DNA of 64,000 bases from Rebecca billardiae RCC1528 (Eukaryota > Haptophyta), in the NCBI GenBank assembly GCA_965240325.2, contig OZ251224.1, positions 558,001 through 622,000 of the forward strand, written 5' to 3'. Shown here in pieces: positions 63,524 to 64,000 of the stretch (position 1 is its first letter; each line of letters opens with the position of its first letter). Made by a program: the position numbers and the translations under genes. The notes beneath the pieces were generated by a model, which worked only from the letters and a program-made list of their open reading frames with translations, was not told the origin of the DNA and made no database searches.

Positions 63524-64000
63524 CTTCATGCCGCCCTGCATGAGCCTGGGTCATACGTATTCAAGATGTGACGACTTGATATTGATGAATCATACGTGTT
63601 GTTACTATGCCGATTCTCGGCGGTTCGCCACGCGCGCGCGTCATCAGGCCACGTGAATCGTGATCCAGCAGCTTTAATAAGTTTAATTGAATGAAGTCGT
63701 AGTCTGAGGCATTGTCGACGGACTGCCCGGACGGCCAGACAGCCGACCCAGCGGGCGTCGATTGACCTCGGGCTCGATGCTATATCTCGATCGGTCGCTC
63801 TGCTAGGCAAGGCAGGCAAAACAGAGTAGGCGGCGAGCAAAAGTTATCCCACACGCTGACAACGGGCGCGAATAATTAGGCGCGTGCAAACCGTCAAGCT
63901 GAAGCTGTCAAAAATCATCATCACCGAGTTATATTATATTATATTATATTATATTATATTATATATTATATTATATTATATAATATTATATATTATTGTA
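63524..64000. other. Intergenic 3' flank with TATTA microsatellite at the window end
   Basis: No gene recognised. Bases about 63930-63995 are a TATTA/TATAT short-unit repeat. Confidence 0.7.

Overview
The window is nuclear DNA of a unicellular flagellated alga. It is very GC-rich in genes (many third codon positions are G or C) with AT-richer, TA/ACTAGT-rich spacers. It contains spliceosomal introns, a cytosolic 80S ribosomal protein (RPL23), a delta-tubulin (basal bodies), an ARP6 chromatin-remodelling subunit, an extended-synaptotagmin-like contact-site protein, and an ABC1-type kinase with an N-terminal signal plus transit-like leader of the kind used for plastids surrounded by extra membranes. 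Together with the MYND/Sel1, PLAC8-like, sulfotransferase and glycosyltransferase genes and the high GC, this fits a haptophyte or another alga with a red-derived secondary plastid. That placement is inference, not a match.

Layout: 1-2577 Sel1/MYND gene with a duplicated 3' end; 2672-4982 MYND gene; 6088-7754 ARP6; 7906-9501 sulfotransferase; 10674-12221 AMN1-like LRR gene; 12582-15365 NEK-like kinase with GRAM domain; 15907-17529 glycosyltransferase; 19386-20912 second sulfotransferase; 21135-22577 alliinase/TAA1-type aminotransferase; 23425-24162 RPL23; 24265-26412 a near-perfect long inverted repeat carrying nested about 182-bp hairpin repeats; 27130-29203 E-Syt/SYT-like; 29677-30754 CRAL-TRIO; 31333-32037 PLAC8-like; 32262-40930 a giant proline-rich, RCC1-repeat, single-pass surface protein; 41440-44534 ABC1 kinase; 44808-45538 a TIR element with target-site duplication; 46028-47757 and 49400-51141 paralogous MFS transporters around a GNAT gene (48137-49216); 51528-52511 a second long inverted repeat; 52904-53920 EF-hand protein; 54079-56097 GT8-like glycosyltransferase; 56413-57744 delta-tubulin; 57837-59537 prominin/tweety-like membrane protein; 60341-61456 SET-domain protein; 62087-63523 TupA-like ATP-grasp protein.

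Two architectural features stand out. First, genes almost strictly alternate strand, so most share a short head-to-head promoter (roughly 70-360 bp between start codons). The two exceptions with long head-to-head gaps (44535-46027 and 61457-62086) are the ones carrying inserted inverted-repeat elements. Second, 16 introns could be placed to the base. All are 100-196 nt, almost all extremely GC-rich, and 15 of 16 begin GTGCG. All reading frames rejoin exactly across these introns. One gene (2672-4982) also needs a frame change near 3600 that no obvious intron explains.

Functionally the window mixes housekeeping (ribosome, chromatin, basal body, plastid kinase) with a secretory/cell-surface set: two sulfotransferases, two glycosyltransferases, a TupA-like ligase, the giant proline-rich protein and a five-span membrane protein.
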